Source of the DNA: Ophiodon elongatus
Lineage: Eukaryota > Chordata > Actinopteri > Perciformes > Hexagrammidae
Assembly: GCA_016806645.1 (NCBI GenBank)
Contig: JACSYO010002169.1
Span: 490,501 to 554,500, forward strand
Reading direction: 5' to 3'
Length of the DNA: 64,000 bases
Made by a program: the position numbers and the translations under genes. The notes under the pieces are model-generated. The model saw only the letters and a list, made by a program, of their open reading frames with translations. It was not told the origin of the DNA and ran no database searches. This document shows positions 30,532-40,804 of the stretch, in pieces (positions within the stretch are counted from its first letter, which is position 1; every line of letters begins with the position of its first letter).

Positions 30532-31109
30532 AGGATTTGCATGTCATTGGCCTTGTGCCAGCACCAAAATAGAACTCAATGCTTGACTGTCAAGAGACGT
30601 TTGTCCCCCTGCATCCAATGTAAGAGCCAATGTAGTTGATTCTGGATCCCTAGAATCCTTCCTACCTGTTCCCTCTCTTATCTCCACCTTGACGTCTCCT
30701 ATCAGCCAGCGGTAACACGGGAAAGTCATCACTTTGCCTCCATCTGGAGGCTCCACCGTGACGTAGCAACAGAACCAGTTATCTTCCAACCAGTACCTCT
30801 GCTTCTCCAGTCTGACCAGCAGCAGGGAGCCCAGATGTGAAGGGCTGGTCACCTTGTACTGGTCCACCTGACGAAGACAGGGGGATAGAGAAGGAGAATC
30901 TTACCTGCCATCCCTGTTGGAACATACATCAGTCCACTTGTCATCACTCCACACACACTTACCGCTCCACGACAGAAGTCCAGTCCGGGGTTGTCCAGCA
31001 GGGTGCGTTCGCTCTCCCCTTTCTCCCCCACCAGGGTCATGTAGATGTAGTTGTTGGTGCCTGAATACTCTGATTTACCAGTTGATACGTTCACAGTGTA
31101 GACCTCCAT
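17106..31109 (-). CDS. alox12: arachidonate 12-lipoxygenase-type enzyme, complete 14-exon gene
   Basis: Exons: 31109-30963, 30867-30666, 28837-28756, 28666-28544, 28095-27989, 27261-27089, 26931-26788, 26300-26097, 25215-25129, 25032-24863, 23054-22933, 21980-21880, 21791-21621 and 17285-17106. They sum to 2013 nt, or 670 residues. Exon sizes such as 82, 173, 144, 87, 170, 122, 101 and 171 bp match the conserved vertebrate lipoxygenase pattern. An N-terminal PLAT/C2-like domain (about 1-115) is followed by the catalytic domain. Predicted iron ligands are His367 and His372 (SHLLRTH), His547 and Asn551 (QHAATN) and the C-terminal Ile670 (ENSITI). The enzyme dioxygenates arachidonate to hydroperoxides. 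Val423-Val424, at the ALOX12 Ala-Val positions, would fit 12-lipoxygenation. Residue 410, the Ala/Gly stereocontrol site, is Gly. The neighbours rnasek and bap18 match human ALOX12 synteny. The last intron (4.3 kb) hosts an RTE element. The symbol rests on synteny plus sequence; ALOX12 versus ALOX15-type orthology is less certain than the family. Confidence 0.93.
17755..17766. repeat. target-site duplication, left of RTE copy 1
   Basis: AGATGTAATACC is present here and again at 20788-20799, directly flanking the LINE. This marks a target-primed insertion. Confidence 0.9.
17767..20787 (-). mobile_element. RTE-type (Rex3-like) non-LTR retrotransposon, copy 1
   Basis: About 3.0 kb, read on the minus strand. 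The 5' part encodes an APE-type endonuclease (GTWNVTSLAGKE near 20680, LLGDFNAYVGND near 20270, STDHHLVVSW near 19990). It is followed by reverse transcriptase (GFRPGRGTVDQLF, FVDLEKAFDRV, GCPLSPVLF, FADDVVLL) and a C-terminal region rich in RERS/GRRPRGRP-like basic sequence, ending PRPDPG-stop at about 17798. The short length, single APE-RT layout and (ATGG)n 3' tail at 17769-17786 fit the RTE clade; Rex3 is the common fish member, but the exact family is inferred. The frame is split by several frameshifts (for example near 20085-20121, 20340-20390 and 18660-19190), so it is inactive. It lies in the last alox12 intron, in the same sense as that gene. Confidence 0.92.
20788..20799. repeat. target-site duplication, right of RTE copy 1
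   Basis: Second copy of AGATGTAATACC, exactly matching 17755-17766. Confidence 0.9.
22100..22860. other. intronic interspersed sequence in alox12
   Basis: This lies between alox12 exons 11 and 12. It contains repeated GCTAGC-type motifs (TAGCTAGG, GCTAGCTTGC) common in fish interspersed repeats, but no coding potential and no ends that I can define. Confidence 0.35.
23355..24027 (+). mobile_element. L2-like LINE 3' end fragment, copy 1
   Basis: It begins near 23365 with sequence whose translation (GADTVTTFKSRLKTFLFD) resembles the C-terminal end of L2/Maui-type reverse transcriptase ORFs. A 3' UTR follows (TGTAAAGCCCTCTGAGGC, GGGCTATACAAAAATAAATT) and it ends in an (AATTG)n tail at 23994-24025. 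The last 290 bp recur at 36426-36718. It is heavily 5'-truncated and lies antisense within an alox12 intron. Confidence 0.75.
28195..28440. repeat. intronic interspersed repeat next to (GT)n, with telomere-like motif
   Basis: GGACCAGTGTCGG, GGAGGACATTGTCCGAGG and TTAGGTTAGGGTTAGGGTAAG occur in a block that runs into the adjacent (GT)n. This layout is a familiar fish intronic repeat. No ends are defined. Confidence 0.5.
28465..28534. repeat. (GT)n microsatellite
   Basis: About 35 GT units with one GC and one TT interruption. It starts about 10 nt beyond the 5' splice site of alox12 exon 4, where it reads (CA)n on the gene strand. Confidence 0.97.
30499..30530. repeat. (CA)n microsatellite
   Basis: About 16 CA units within alox12 intron 2. 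Confidence 0.97.
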
Positions 31110-31504
31110 CTGAGGACGTGAGCGCACACACACACAGTTGAACGTTGAACTTTTAGTTGCATATTAGTTTGCACTGATTGGACCTGATGGCCCTCCTTCA
31201 GATCACCATTCTAAAGCCTATGTTTTATCTTCTGCTGTATAGCGTTCCAGCTCCGTGTCGACAGCTCGTGGTTGTCCTGTTGAAACACGGCAACGTTCCC
31301 GGGTTATCTCAGTTTGGTGTGGAAGAGCTTGATCAGCCTGCAGTGCACAGCGCCCTGAGCTCAGCCCCGGTGTTTCCCATTCATTACCGAGACTGTGGCG
31401 GCCCGCCAAACTCTATTTCGTCCCACCACAGTTTCATAATCAACCAAAAATAATTTTACACTTCTCAACCACTGGGCTGGTCGACTCTCTCCTAGTTTGG
31501 CTCA

Positions 31505-31862
31505 GATGTTTCAAAAAGTACAAAAGTATTGGCACCAAAAGTAAAAGTATACTCATTCTGTAGAATGAGTATACCATTTCAAATAATATATTCACGGTTG
31601 GCCTACATCATTGGATTATAGTTATTGGTACGATAATGTGTGTTATTAGTTGATTTATAGTTTGTATTAGTAATCTGAATCTGCAAAGTAGCCTAACTAG
31701 TAACTAATATTGTCAAATAAATGTAGTGAAGTTAAAAGTACAATATTTCCCTCTGAGATGCAGTGGATTTAGAATATAAAGTTACATAAAATTGAAATAC
31801 TCAAGTAAAGTAGGCTACAAGTACCTCAGAATTGTACTTAGGTAGCCTTGAGTAGCCTTAAT
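31505..31862. repeat. interspersed repeat, related to 56218-56412
   Basis: The segment AATCTGAATCTGCAAAGTAG...AAATGTAGTGAAGTTAAAAG...ACTCAAGTAAAGTA shares its order of motifs with 56225-56400 (AATCTGAATCTGCAAAGTAA ... GTGGAGTAAAAAGTAGAATA ... ACTCAAGTACAAA). It is a common fish non-coding repeat type without visible ORF. Confidence 0.7.
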
Positions 31863-32500
31863 AATGTATTTTGTTTTTCGTAGATACAGCCTCTTAATTT
31901 TGCTCTCAAAGTGCACCAAATTGATACATTTACCCTTAAAATATATTAAATTGTCTTCCGGGGAAGCGAGCCTGGTCTCACAAAATCCTGAGGGAAACAC
32001 TGCAACCCCATCCAACTCCTTTGGGACTGAAACACCAACTGGGAGCCAGACCTGAACTCCCGAGTCTGGATAAGTGGCCTCACCTAAACCTAACCCCCCT
32101 AGCCCTACACAGCTGGTCCTCAACGGTCTCTGTTAACTCTGCTTTTACCAAGATCAACATGTCAACAGTGCAGCGTGAGCAGTTTTAGAAGATGATCAAG
32201 TTGATATCTCTGAAGAAGCTCCACGTATGTATAAAGGAAATGTTCACTTATTACCAGTGTTTCTCAATCGTTTTTGAACTCTTGACAAACATGGTGACTC
32301 AACGCATCTATAAATCATGAGAAGAGAGAATTTGTGCGTAAATTAACTTTCCGGACCATTTTTACTGCCATTTCACTTCATATTATCCTGAACAGGCAAA
32401 CCAGCCATTTAGAAGAGATCTACATTTGATAAATCACAACTTTGTTTTATGCATGTGTTATTGAAAACATATACCCATTATGAAATACTTTATAAATAGG

Positions 32501-32821
32501 CCTAATAAATGCATTTAGGCTCTAATCAGTAAAAAAAAAAAAAACTTTTATTAGATTCAGCGTTTTAAGTAGGCTACAATTATCAGAACAATACGAACAT
32601 TCAGACTCCGCCATGTGGTCGAAAAGTGTACTGCAGATCTAAATCTTAAATAAAAGACAGGCCTAATAAATGCATTTAGGCTCTAATCAGTAAAAAAAAA
32701 AAAAAACTTTTATTAGATTCAACGTTTTAAGTAGGCTACAATTATCAGAACAATACGAACATTCAGACTCCGCCATGTGGTCGAAAAGTGTACTGCAGAT
32801 CTAAATCTTAAATAAAAGACA
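32501..32821. repeat. 161-bp direct tandem duplication
   Basis: 32501-32661 is followed immediately by a second copy, 32662-32821. The two differ by one A in the poly-A run and one substitution (GATTCAGCG versus GATTCAACG). Both units start CCTAATAAATGCATTTAGGC and end ATCTTAAATAAAAGAC. Confidence 0.95.
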
Positions 32822-33210
32822 ATGAAAGACATTTTGTCCACCCCAATAAAGTCTAGTGTGACCCACCTGAGAGTCTAGTGCTCTACACGTGGGTCTGAAA
32901 CACCCTCATACATGTAGAAGCTTTTACACTGTGCAGTATGTCTTAAGGAATCAAACCCTTCATCACCGGTGAATAAACTATAGCGGTCACATATTCCGTG
33001 AGGCCACTGATATGAGGCGAACTCCCTGGTAATAATTTGAATACCATTTCCAAAAGTAAGCAAATCTTTAAACCACACCGACGCAAATGAGCTGATGCGA
33101 CAACAGATAACCCACTACTAAAGTAGCTTTTGTGACCCAGTCGGTGCTCCTCCCGCTCTCTCCTGTTTCTCCTTTGGCCGGCTGGGCCGAGGTTACTTTA
33201 GGCTTCTCAT

Positions 33211-33239
33211 TCTCATCATCATCATCATCATCATCATCG
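33211..33239. repeat. (TCA)n microsatellite
   Basis: About nine TCA units. Confidence 0.9.
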
Positions 33240-34078
33240 ACCCTTTAGGTTTGGTTTTCTCTCTTTTGTCTTCACAACACCACACCTGCATTCCACATTA
33301 CAAACACCACTAACTTACAGATTCCTTTATCATGTTGTGTCTTAGTTTCAAATAAAAGATTGTTTAAATAAATTTTAGCCATGTCTACACGTATACAGAT
33401 TTTTTTTTTTTTACTTTTTTTTCTCTCCGTTTTAAAATAAAATGATGTCCATAACACCTTCCTTTTACAAAACACTACACGTTTGTCATGGAATAACTTA
33501 GGTATTATTCACAAAGTTAAATGTATTTTTTTAAACTAGGCTTTGATGGGAAAATGTTGCTATTACCTTTGTGTTTATAGAAAGGATATGGTGCACTCTG
33601 AAATGTGTTGTAGAATTGTAGAAAAGCCCTGATCTCATTAGTACAGAGAAAATGATTACATATATATAAGTATTGACAAAGCAAGGAAACAGTAATTCCT
33701 CAATCATAGCAACTTGTTGCTTCTGCATTGAGCCAACACCGTGGGTTTACCAAACAGTGAAGAAACGGTGCGTTTCCATGGCAGCGCCAGCAAAGGCTCA
33801 GACTGCGGTGAGAGTAAACCCATGTCCGGAACACCTCGGTGTCCGATGTGGCTGCAAACTCACGGTCCAGCAACACCGTTGAGTTGCTTCCAATGCTTAT
33901 ACGCATATTTACAATAATGTAAGGGATTGTGACACGTGGTTGACAGGACTCTGTCCCAAAATGGTGAAGAGTTTGAAAACATGTCTGAAATTTGAGTACT
34001 AGATCTTCATTCCAAAAATACTGGTTTTGGGAGTCCACGTCAGCCGAGCGTTACTTACATTCTTAAGCTATAGTTTGT

Positions 34079-34388
34079 GAGCATGAGAGCATGAGAGCAT
34101 GAGCGCATGAGAGCTTGAGGGCATGAGAGCTTGAGAGCTTGAGAGCATGAGAGCATGAGAGCTTGAGAGCATGAGAGCATGAGAGCTTGAGAGCTTGAGA
34201 GCATGAGAGCATGAGAGCATGAGAGCTTGAGCGCATGAGAGCATGAGAGCATGAGAGCATGAGAGCTTGAGCGCATGAGCGCATGAGAGCATGAGAGCAT
34301 GAGAGCTTGAGAGCATGAGAGCATGAGAGCTTGAGAGCATGAGAGCATGAGAGCATGAGAGCTTGAGAGCATGAGAGCATGAGAGCAT
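34079..34388. repeat. octamer minisatellite (GAGC[A/T]TGA)n
   Basis: About 38 consecutive 8-bp units, nearly all GAGCATGA or GAGCTTGA with a few GCGCATGA, fill 310 bp. Because 8 is not a multiple of 3 and no unit creates a stop, all three minus-strand frames stay open and encode the same octapeptide-type repeat. The long open frames here are therefore artefacts. Confidence 0.98.
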
Positions 34389-36420
34389 GTCCAGGGAGAG
34401 AAAGACACTCACCTTAGTCCAGAACTGTTTTCACAGCTGAGTACCAGTCCCTTCTCCTCTAGATTTCCTCTGGGTCAGTTTGTACTCTGGCACTTCCCTC
34501 TTTATTTCCTCTCACCTCCGTACTTCTCTTTTAAAAAGATGTTACAGATCTGTAAGTTCAACAGTTGTCTTGGTCAGCACGGCATTTCCAAGTGCAGAAA
34601 CCCTCGTCCGTTTCTCTGCTGACAGTTTGAATCTTTTTCTTTCCAGCAGGGGTATTTTCTCTTCAACACGCTCGCTCACTCTCCCACTCTCACTTCACAG
34701 CTCGACCGACTCTATCACACTCAGTCCTTTGTGTGTTCTCACCTTGCTCTTCAACACAGACACAGAGAGAGTGGGGGAGAGAGAGCGAGTGAGACAGAGA
34801 GAGAGAGAGAGAGCGAGCGAGCGAGAGAGAGAGAGCGAGGGGGAGGGTGAGACAGAGTGAGAGAGAGAGAGAGAGAGAGATTTGCTAAAGGGAAGTTGGA
34901 TCAATATCAGGACTGCACAGATGGGGCTGGAAGATAGCGCTCACGTTTCAGAGCAGCATACCAGCAGCAGCTGTAGAAGCTCCTCATTCTCAATTTAAAG
35001 AAGCACATAGAGTGAAGTTACTGATGGTAGATTTATGGCTCAATCTTACATGGTAAAACTTTATCATCTTTTTCATCAAATGTTTCTTTTTAATTACAAT
35101 TTTACTCCTTTTTTGAGTTTGATCATTCCATTTCCTCTTTTGTCCATTTACTTTCGGTTGCTATTCTATAAACTAAATAATATAATAAATTGTGAATAAA
35201 TTAAAATACAACATTGTACGATCTATGCAGTATATATTGTATTAACCCTTTAATGTCCTCACTATGAAAATGAAAAGAGCCACAGTGGAAAAACTATGTT
35301 TTTTTAGTTCCTTGTGGTAATAAAAAGAAAAAAACTATTTATTTCAACTATTTTATTTCAATATATGTATATATACATATATATAGCAATATCTGAACTG
35401 TTAGGTAGACTTAACAGTTCAGATATTGCTTCAATATAAAAGTAAAATATAAACCATATACTGTCATAATGCTAGTAACATGTTAGTAGGTGTAAATGTA
35501 TTACCATGAAATTAATAGTATTGCCGGTACTAGTATTATTTCCATGTCTCTATTCTAGATCTGTAGGCTACCGTATTTACAGTAGGCTCATCATAGAAAT
35601 GGTGAGAAATTATGCTATCATTTTTTCATCAAATACATAATGGAATAATATCAATATATATATATATATGATATTAACAGCAGTGAATGTAAACAAATTG
35701 TTTTTAATTTCATAACGATTGTAAATGTATTATCTTAGCATCGCTACCGTTACTTTCATCACTCGGCTAATAACAATTTAACTGTTGGTAAAAGCACGTT
35801 TTAGACATAATAAATAAATATACATATTTATATCTATATGAAATAATTTCAGCATATATGTATTGGAATAAAATTAAATGTATCATACAAACGTAAATAA
35901 ATGATACATAAATTATACTTTTAACACAAGTTACACAACTGTGTTCAGTAAGGCCTCTGAAACTTTGATATGTAAAAAGAAATATGCCTACTGTTGAAAG
36001 ATCCACCAACCGCAGTCCTCCTGTGGTCTGGGGTTTGGATGCAGAGGGCCTTTCTTTTCATTGCTAACTTCCTCTTACAAGGTGATTTGAAGAGGCGCGC
36101 TATTTAAATATTTCTTTACATATTGTGACATACAGTCAAGGAGAACATACATTTTTAAGTACCAAGCTTTCCACACAATAATAAGCCAATACATTTCTAT
36201 ATTTAAAGGGGCGGGAGCAGGTTACTGAACTGGACTAAATAAGTTACATTTGGTAATATGAGAAGTCTGGCTTACATCACCTCATCCCCCACATGAAGAT
36301 GACAATGATGAGGTAACAGCCCTGAAACACAGATGTTGTAACCCTAAAGACTTGAGTCATGTCTGTGGGAGTGTTGTGAACATCACCTACCGTCACCTAC
36401 TGCTACTATTACATGAATCA
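34389..36420. other. gene-free AT-rich stretch with simple repeats
   Basis: Contains a GA-rich tract (34763-34880), several AT-rich runs (35360-35384, 35651-35668) and a perfect 19-bp hairpin (35385-35430). No exon was recognised. Confidence 0.5.
35385..35430. repeat. perfect 19-bp inverted repeat with 8-nt loop
   Basis: AGCAATATCTGAACTGTTA (35385-35403) and its exact reverse complement (35412-35430) are separated by GGTAGACT. Transcribed on either strand, this would fold into a strong hairpin. It is flanked by AT repeats. Confidence 0.95.
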
Positions 36421-36423
36421 TTT

Positions 36424-36718
36424 CTGTCATGTGAATTGAACGTGTTGTAACTCTGTCATGCTGTTCATTCTGTACACATGACATCTATTTCGTACTCTGT
36501 CCATCCTGATAGAGGGATCCTCCTCTGTTGCTCTCCTGAAGGTTTCTTCCATTTTTCTCCCTGTTGAAAGTTTTTTTTTGGGGAAGTTTTTCCTGAGTCG
36601 ATGAGAGGTCCTGGGACAGAGGATGCCGTTGTGTACAGATTGTAAAGCCCTCTGAGGCAAATTTGTAATTTGTGATTTTGGGCTATACAAAAATAAATTG
36701 AATTGAATTGAATTGAAC
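36424..36718 (+). mobile_element. L2-like LINE 3' end fragment, copy 2
   Basis: Closely matches 23730-24025, from GTGTTGTAACTCTGTCATGC to the (AATTG)n tail. It contains only the terminal 290 bp. The second RTE copy is inserted directly at the end of its tail. Confidence 0.8.
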
Positions 36719-36732
36719 ATGCTGTTGACCGT
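36719..36732. repeat. target-site duplication, left of RTE copy 2
   Basis: ATGCTGTTGACCGT occurs here and at 39775-39788. Confidence 0.93.
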
Positions 36733-39700
36733 CACCCTGTGGACCCACCACCCGCAGGGATAAGCATCGGGGTCGGGTGCTATGTGGACCGGGCGGCAGG
36801 CCGGGCAGGGGGCCTAGGCGAGCTGATCGCCGGCGGCATAGACTAGCTCTAGGGACGTGGAACGTCACCTCACTAGCGGGGAAAGAGCCGGAGCTGGTGC
36901 GGGAGGTGGAGCGGTACCAGCTAGATATAGTTGGCCTCACCTCCACACACAGCACTGGCTCTGGAACCAAGCTCCTGGAGAAAGGTTGGACTTTGTCCCT
37001 TTCTGGAGTTGCCCAGGGTGAGAGGCGCCGGGCGGGAGTGGGGATACTCACGAGCCCCCGGCTGAGCGCCGCCGTGTTGGAGTTCTACCCGGGGAGCGAG
37101 AGGGTCGCCTCCCTGCGCCTGCGGGTTGCGGGGAGTAAGGCTCTGACTGTTGTTTGTGCCTATGCACTGAACAGCAGTTCGGAGTATCCGGCCTTCTTGG
37201 AGTCGGTGGGAGGGGTCCTGGAAAGGGCGCCTCCTGCTGACTCCATAGTTCTCCTGGGAGACTTCAACGCTCACGTGGGCAACGACAGAGAAACCTGGCG
37301 GGGGTGATTGGGAGGAACGGCTTGCCTGATCTGAACCCGAGTGGTGTCTCGCTGTTGGACTTCTGTGCTAGCCACGGCTTGTCCATAACGAACACCATGT
37401 TCGAACATAGGGTGGCTCATAAGTGTACCTGGTACCAGAACACCTTAGGCCGTAGATCAATGATCGACTTTGTAATCGTTTCATCTGATCTGCGGACGTA
37501 TGTCTTGGACACTCGGGTGAAGAGAGGAGCAGAGCTGTCAACTGATCACCACCTGGTGGTGAGTTGGATTAGATGGCGGGGGAATCGGCTGGAGAGGCCC
37601 GGCAAGCCCAAACGTAGTGAGGGTGAACTGGGAACGTCTGGCGGATGATCCTGTCCGGGAGGTCTTCAACTCCCACCTCCGGAAGAACTTCTCACACATC
37701 CCAAGGGAGGCTGGGGACATGGAATCCGAGTGGACCATGTTCAAAGCCTCTATTGTGGACACGGCCGCTAGGAGCTGTGGTCGGAAGGTCACCGGTGCCT
37801 GTCGTGGCGGTAACCCGAGAACCCAGTGGTGGACACCGGGGCTGAGGGAAGCCGTCAAACTGAAGAAGGAGGCCTTTCGGGCCTGGTTGGCTCGGGGGTC
37901 TCCTGAAACAGCTAAGAGGTACCGGCAGGCCAAAAGGGCTGCAGCTGCGGTGGTCGCGGACGCTAAAACTCGGGCATGGGAGGAGTTCGGGGAGGCCATG
38001 GAGAAGGACTTTCGGTTGGCCTCATGGAAGTTCTGGCAAACCATCCGACGGCTCAGGAAGGGAAAGCAGGGCTTACCCCAGGCTGTGCTCAGCACGGGGG
38101 GGGAACTGCTGACCCGGACGGGGGACATCGTCGGGCGGTGGAAAGAGCACTTTGAGGAATTCCTAAACCCGGCCAACATGTCCTCTAGAGAGGAGGCAGC
38201 GCCTGAAGACTTGGGGGGGGTCGCATCCATATCCTTGGCAGAGGCCACTGAGGTAGTCGATAAGCTCCTTGGTGGCAAGGCGCCGGGGGTGGATGAGATT
38301 CGCCCTGAGATGCTGAAGGCGCTGGACGTTGTTGGGCTGTCTTGGCTGACACGCCTTTTCAATGTCGCATGGGGGTCGGGAACAGTGCCCATGGACTGGC
38401 AGACCGGGGTGGTGGTTCCCATTTTCAAAAAAGGGGACCGGAGAGTGTGCTCGAATTATCGGGGTATCACACTACTCAGCCTCCCGGGGAAAGTGTATGC
38501 CAGGGTTCTGGAAAGGAGGCTCCGACCGATTGTCGAACCTCGGATTCAAGAGGAGCAGTGCGGATTCCGTCCCGGTCATGGAACAGTGGACCAGCTCTTT
38601 ACCCTCGCAAGACTACTGGAGGGGCTCTGGGAGTTTGCCCAACCAGTCTACATGTGTTTTGTGGACTTGGAGAAAGCCTTCGACCGGGTCCCTCGGGGGT
38701 TTTTGTGGGGGGTGCTGCGGGAGTATGGGGTGCCGGACCCGTTACAACGGGCCATCCGGTCTCTGTACGACTGCAGTAGGAGCTGTGTTCGTATTCTCAT
38801 GCAATAAGTCAGACGCGTTCCCGGTGGGTGTTGGCCTCCGCCAGGGCTGCCCTTTATCACCGGTCCTGTTTGTGACTTTCATGGACAGGATATCTAGGCG
38901 TAGCCGGGGGGAGGAGAACGTCGGGTTCGGGGTCTCGGGATCGCCTCTCTGCTGTTCGCAGATGATGTGGTCCTGTTAGCCTCTTCGGACCATGACCTCC
39001 AGCATTCACTGGGGCGATTTGCAGCCGAGTGTGACGCGGCGGGGATGAGGGTAAGCATATCCAAATCCGAGGCCATGGTGCTCTGCCGGAAACCGGTGGA
39101 TTGCTCCCTCCGGGTGGGGACGCAGTGCCTGCCGCAAGCGAAGGAGTTCAAGTATCTCGGGGTCTTGTTCACGAGTGAGGGTAAGATGGAGCGGGAGATC
39201 GACCGACGGATCGGTGCGGCTGCAGCAGTAAAACAGGCCCTGCACCGGACCGTCTTGGTGAAGAGAGAGCTGAGCCGGAACGCAAAGCTCTCAATTTACT
39301 GGGCGGTCTACGTTCCAATCCTCACCTATGGTCACGAACTCTGGGTCGTGACCGAAAGAACGAGGTCTCGGATACAAGCGGCCGAAATGAGTTTTCTCCG
39401 TAGGGTGGCCGGGCTCAGCCTTAGAGATAGGGTAAGGAGCTCGGACATCAAGAGGGAACTTGGAGTTGAGGCGCTACTCCTTCGTATCGAAAGGAGTCAG
39501 CTGAGGTGGTTCGGGCATTTGATCAGGATGCCTCCTGGACGCCTCCCGTTAGAGGTTTTCCAGGCACGCCCAACTGGTAGGAGGCCCCGGGGAAGACCCA
39601 GGACACGCTGGAGGGATTATATCTCCCAGCTGGCCTGGGAACGCCTCGGGATCCCCCAGAACGGGCTGGAACGTGTTGCAGGTGAGAGGGAAGCCTGGGT

Positions 39701-39774
39701 CGGCCTGCTAGGCCTGTTGCCACCGCGACCCGACCCCGGATAAGCGGAGGAAAATGGAATGGAAATGGAATGGA
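36733..39774 (+). mobile_element. RTE-type (Rex3-like) non-LTR retrotransposon, copy 2
   Basis: Same family as 17767-20787 but on the plus strand and about 3.04 kb, with both ends preserved (5' CACCCTGTGGACCCACCACC, 3' tail of GGAAT/ATGGA units at 39751-39774). Endonuclease motifs (GTWNVTSLAGKE near 36860, LLGDFNAHVGND near 37255), reverse transcriptase motifs (GFRPGHGTVDQLF, FVDLEKAFDRV, GCPLSPVLF) and the PRPDPG stop near 39743 are all visible. Reading-frame shifts near 37305, 37620, 38800 (one extra base in ATTCTCATGCAATAAG) and 38930 disable it. It is flanked by a perfect 14-bp duplication. Confidence 0.93.
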
Positions 39775-39788
39775 ATGCTGTTGACCGT
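39775..39788. repeat. target-site duplication, right of RTE copy 2
   Basis: Second copy of ATGCTGTTGACCGT. Confidence 0.93.
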
Positions 39789-40251
39789 GTGAAAGTTTGA
39801 ACACGGTCAATGAATGTGAGCTGGTTGCTCGAGTGAGTGCTGACACGCTGTACTCTCCTTTCCTTTAGTCTTTGTTAAAAGCCCAGGTGTAGCAATGTGA
39901 CGAAAATAAGAGACGGGGGGTTTGACTCGTGGCTGATTTCTCTTACACTTACTTAGTTTTCTTTAAATATTTAGAAAGATTTTGGTCCTTAGCGAAGAGC
40001 CGATGAAGTCAAACTGGCATAGTTGCAGAAATGTGGAGCTGACATCTGGGATGAGGGCAATTGGAGGAGGACGGGTGAAACATTTTAGCTGATTCGTGAT
40101 ACTCAGAGGTACAGGGGATCATTCTCAACTTGGCGTATTTGTACAACCTCAAAAATCTTGGTCCTCTCAGTGCTAACACAGTCATAAGCTCATATTTTTC
40201 GGTCTTGGAACGCCATACAGTGGGACTCAACACTTGTCCTGACTTGCTCGA

Positions 40252-40547
40252 TGTTGGAAAAATAATGGTTTCTCTAGGGTTGTGACCTTATAGGTTACAT
40301 AATGTTTAGATTAAGAGATGCATCAGATTCTTCCTTCCGGTAGTTGTTGCACTTAGGTGGGACTTCTCTTGGGGGGTCTTACATAAGATTTATGGTCTGA
40401 TAGCCTTGCTGTGGGAACCATAGTAATCTTCTCCAAACTGCAGACAAAAGGCTGACCACAGGAACTTCAAAGAGAAGGACGACCCATTTGCCTCTCTGGA
40501 ATACAGGACAAGGACAGTAGTAGAATCCGAGTAGAATTTTTCTAACA
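40252..40547 (+). repeat. 5' LTR of the endogenous retrovirus
   Basis: Starts TGTTGG and ends CTAACA, 296 bp, five bases before the primer-binding site. The first 105 bp match 48224-48328 next to the polypurine tract. The exact 3' end is inferred from the CA terminus and the position of the primer-binding site. Confidence 0.8.
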
Positions 40548-40552
40548 TAACT

Positions 40553-40570
40553 TGGTCCTTCGAGCCGGAT
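40553..40570 (+). other. retroviral primer-binding site, tRNA-Tyr type
   Basis: TGGTCCTTCGAGCCGGAT is complementary to the 3' end of eukaryotic tRNA-Tyr (TCCGGCTCGAAGGA plus CCA), 18 nt without mismatch as far as I recall that tRNA. Confidence 0.8.
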
Positions 40571-40804
40571 CTCAAGACCTCGTCCTCTCTTCAGATTTGG
40601 ACCTGCCACCGTGCACGGGGGAGTCTGGGACTCTTTGCGAAAGTCCTCTGACCCTATTCTCAGAAGAGAGTTTTTTGGTACATTGAGAGGCCAGGATCTG
40701 CTGGAGAGAAAGGACGAGTGACGAGATCCATTTTTTTATGAATACCACACCAGTGGAAATCAATTCAGTTAAGAAGATATTTTTATCGTACAAGTCCGGG
40801 GGAG

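Larger units (their letters stand above)
31110..34078. other. region upstream of alox12, mostly repeat-like
   Basis: No further coding exon was recognised. The alox12 promoter must be somewhere here; a non-coding first exon cannot be excluded. Contents include an interspersed repeat (31505-31860), a 161-bp tandem duplication (32501-32821), a (TCA)n run (33211-33239) and a T-rich stretch (33401-33421). Confidence 0.5.

Noticed and set aside
34055..34412. Three overlapping minus-strand ORFs of over 100 codons
   Set aside because: They are one octamer minisatellite read in three frames, not a gene.
39979..40006. TTTTGGTCCTTAGCGAAGAGCCG, similar to the primer-binding site at 40553
   Set aside because: The match is broken by a 5-bp insertion and no LTR end precedes it. 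It may be chance or an old relic.
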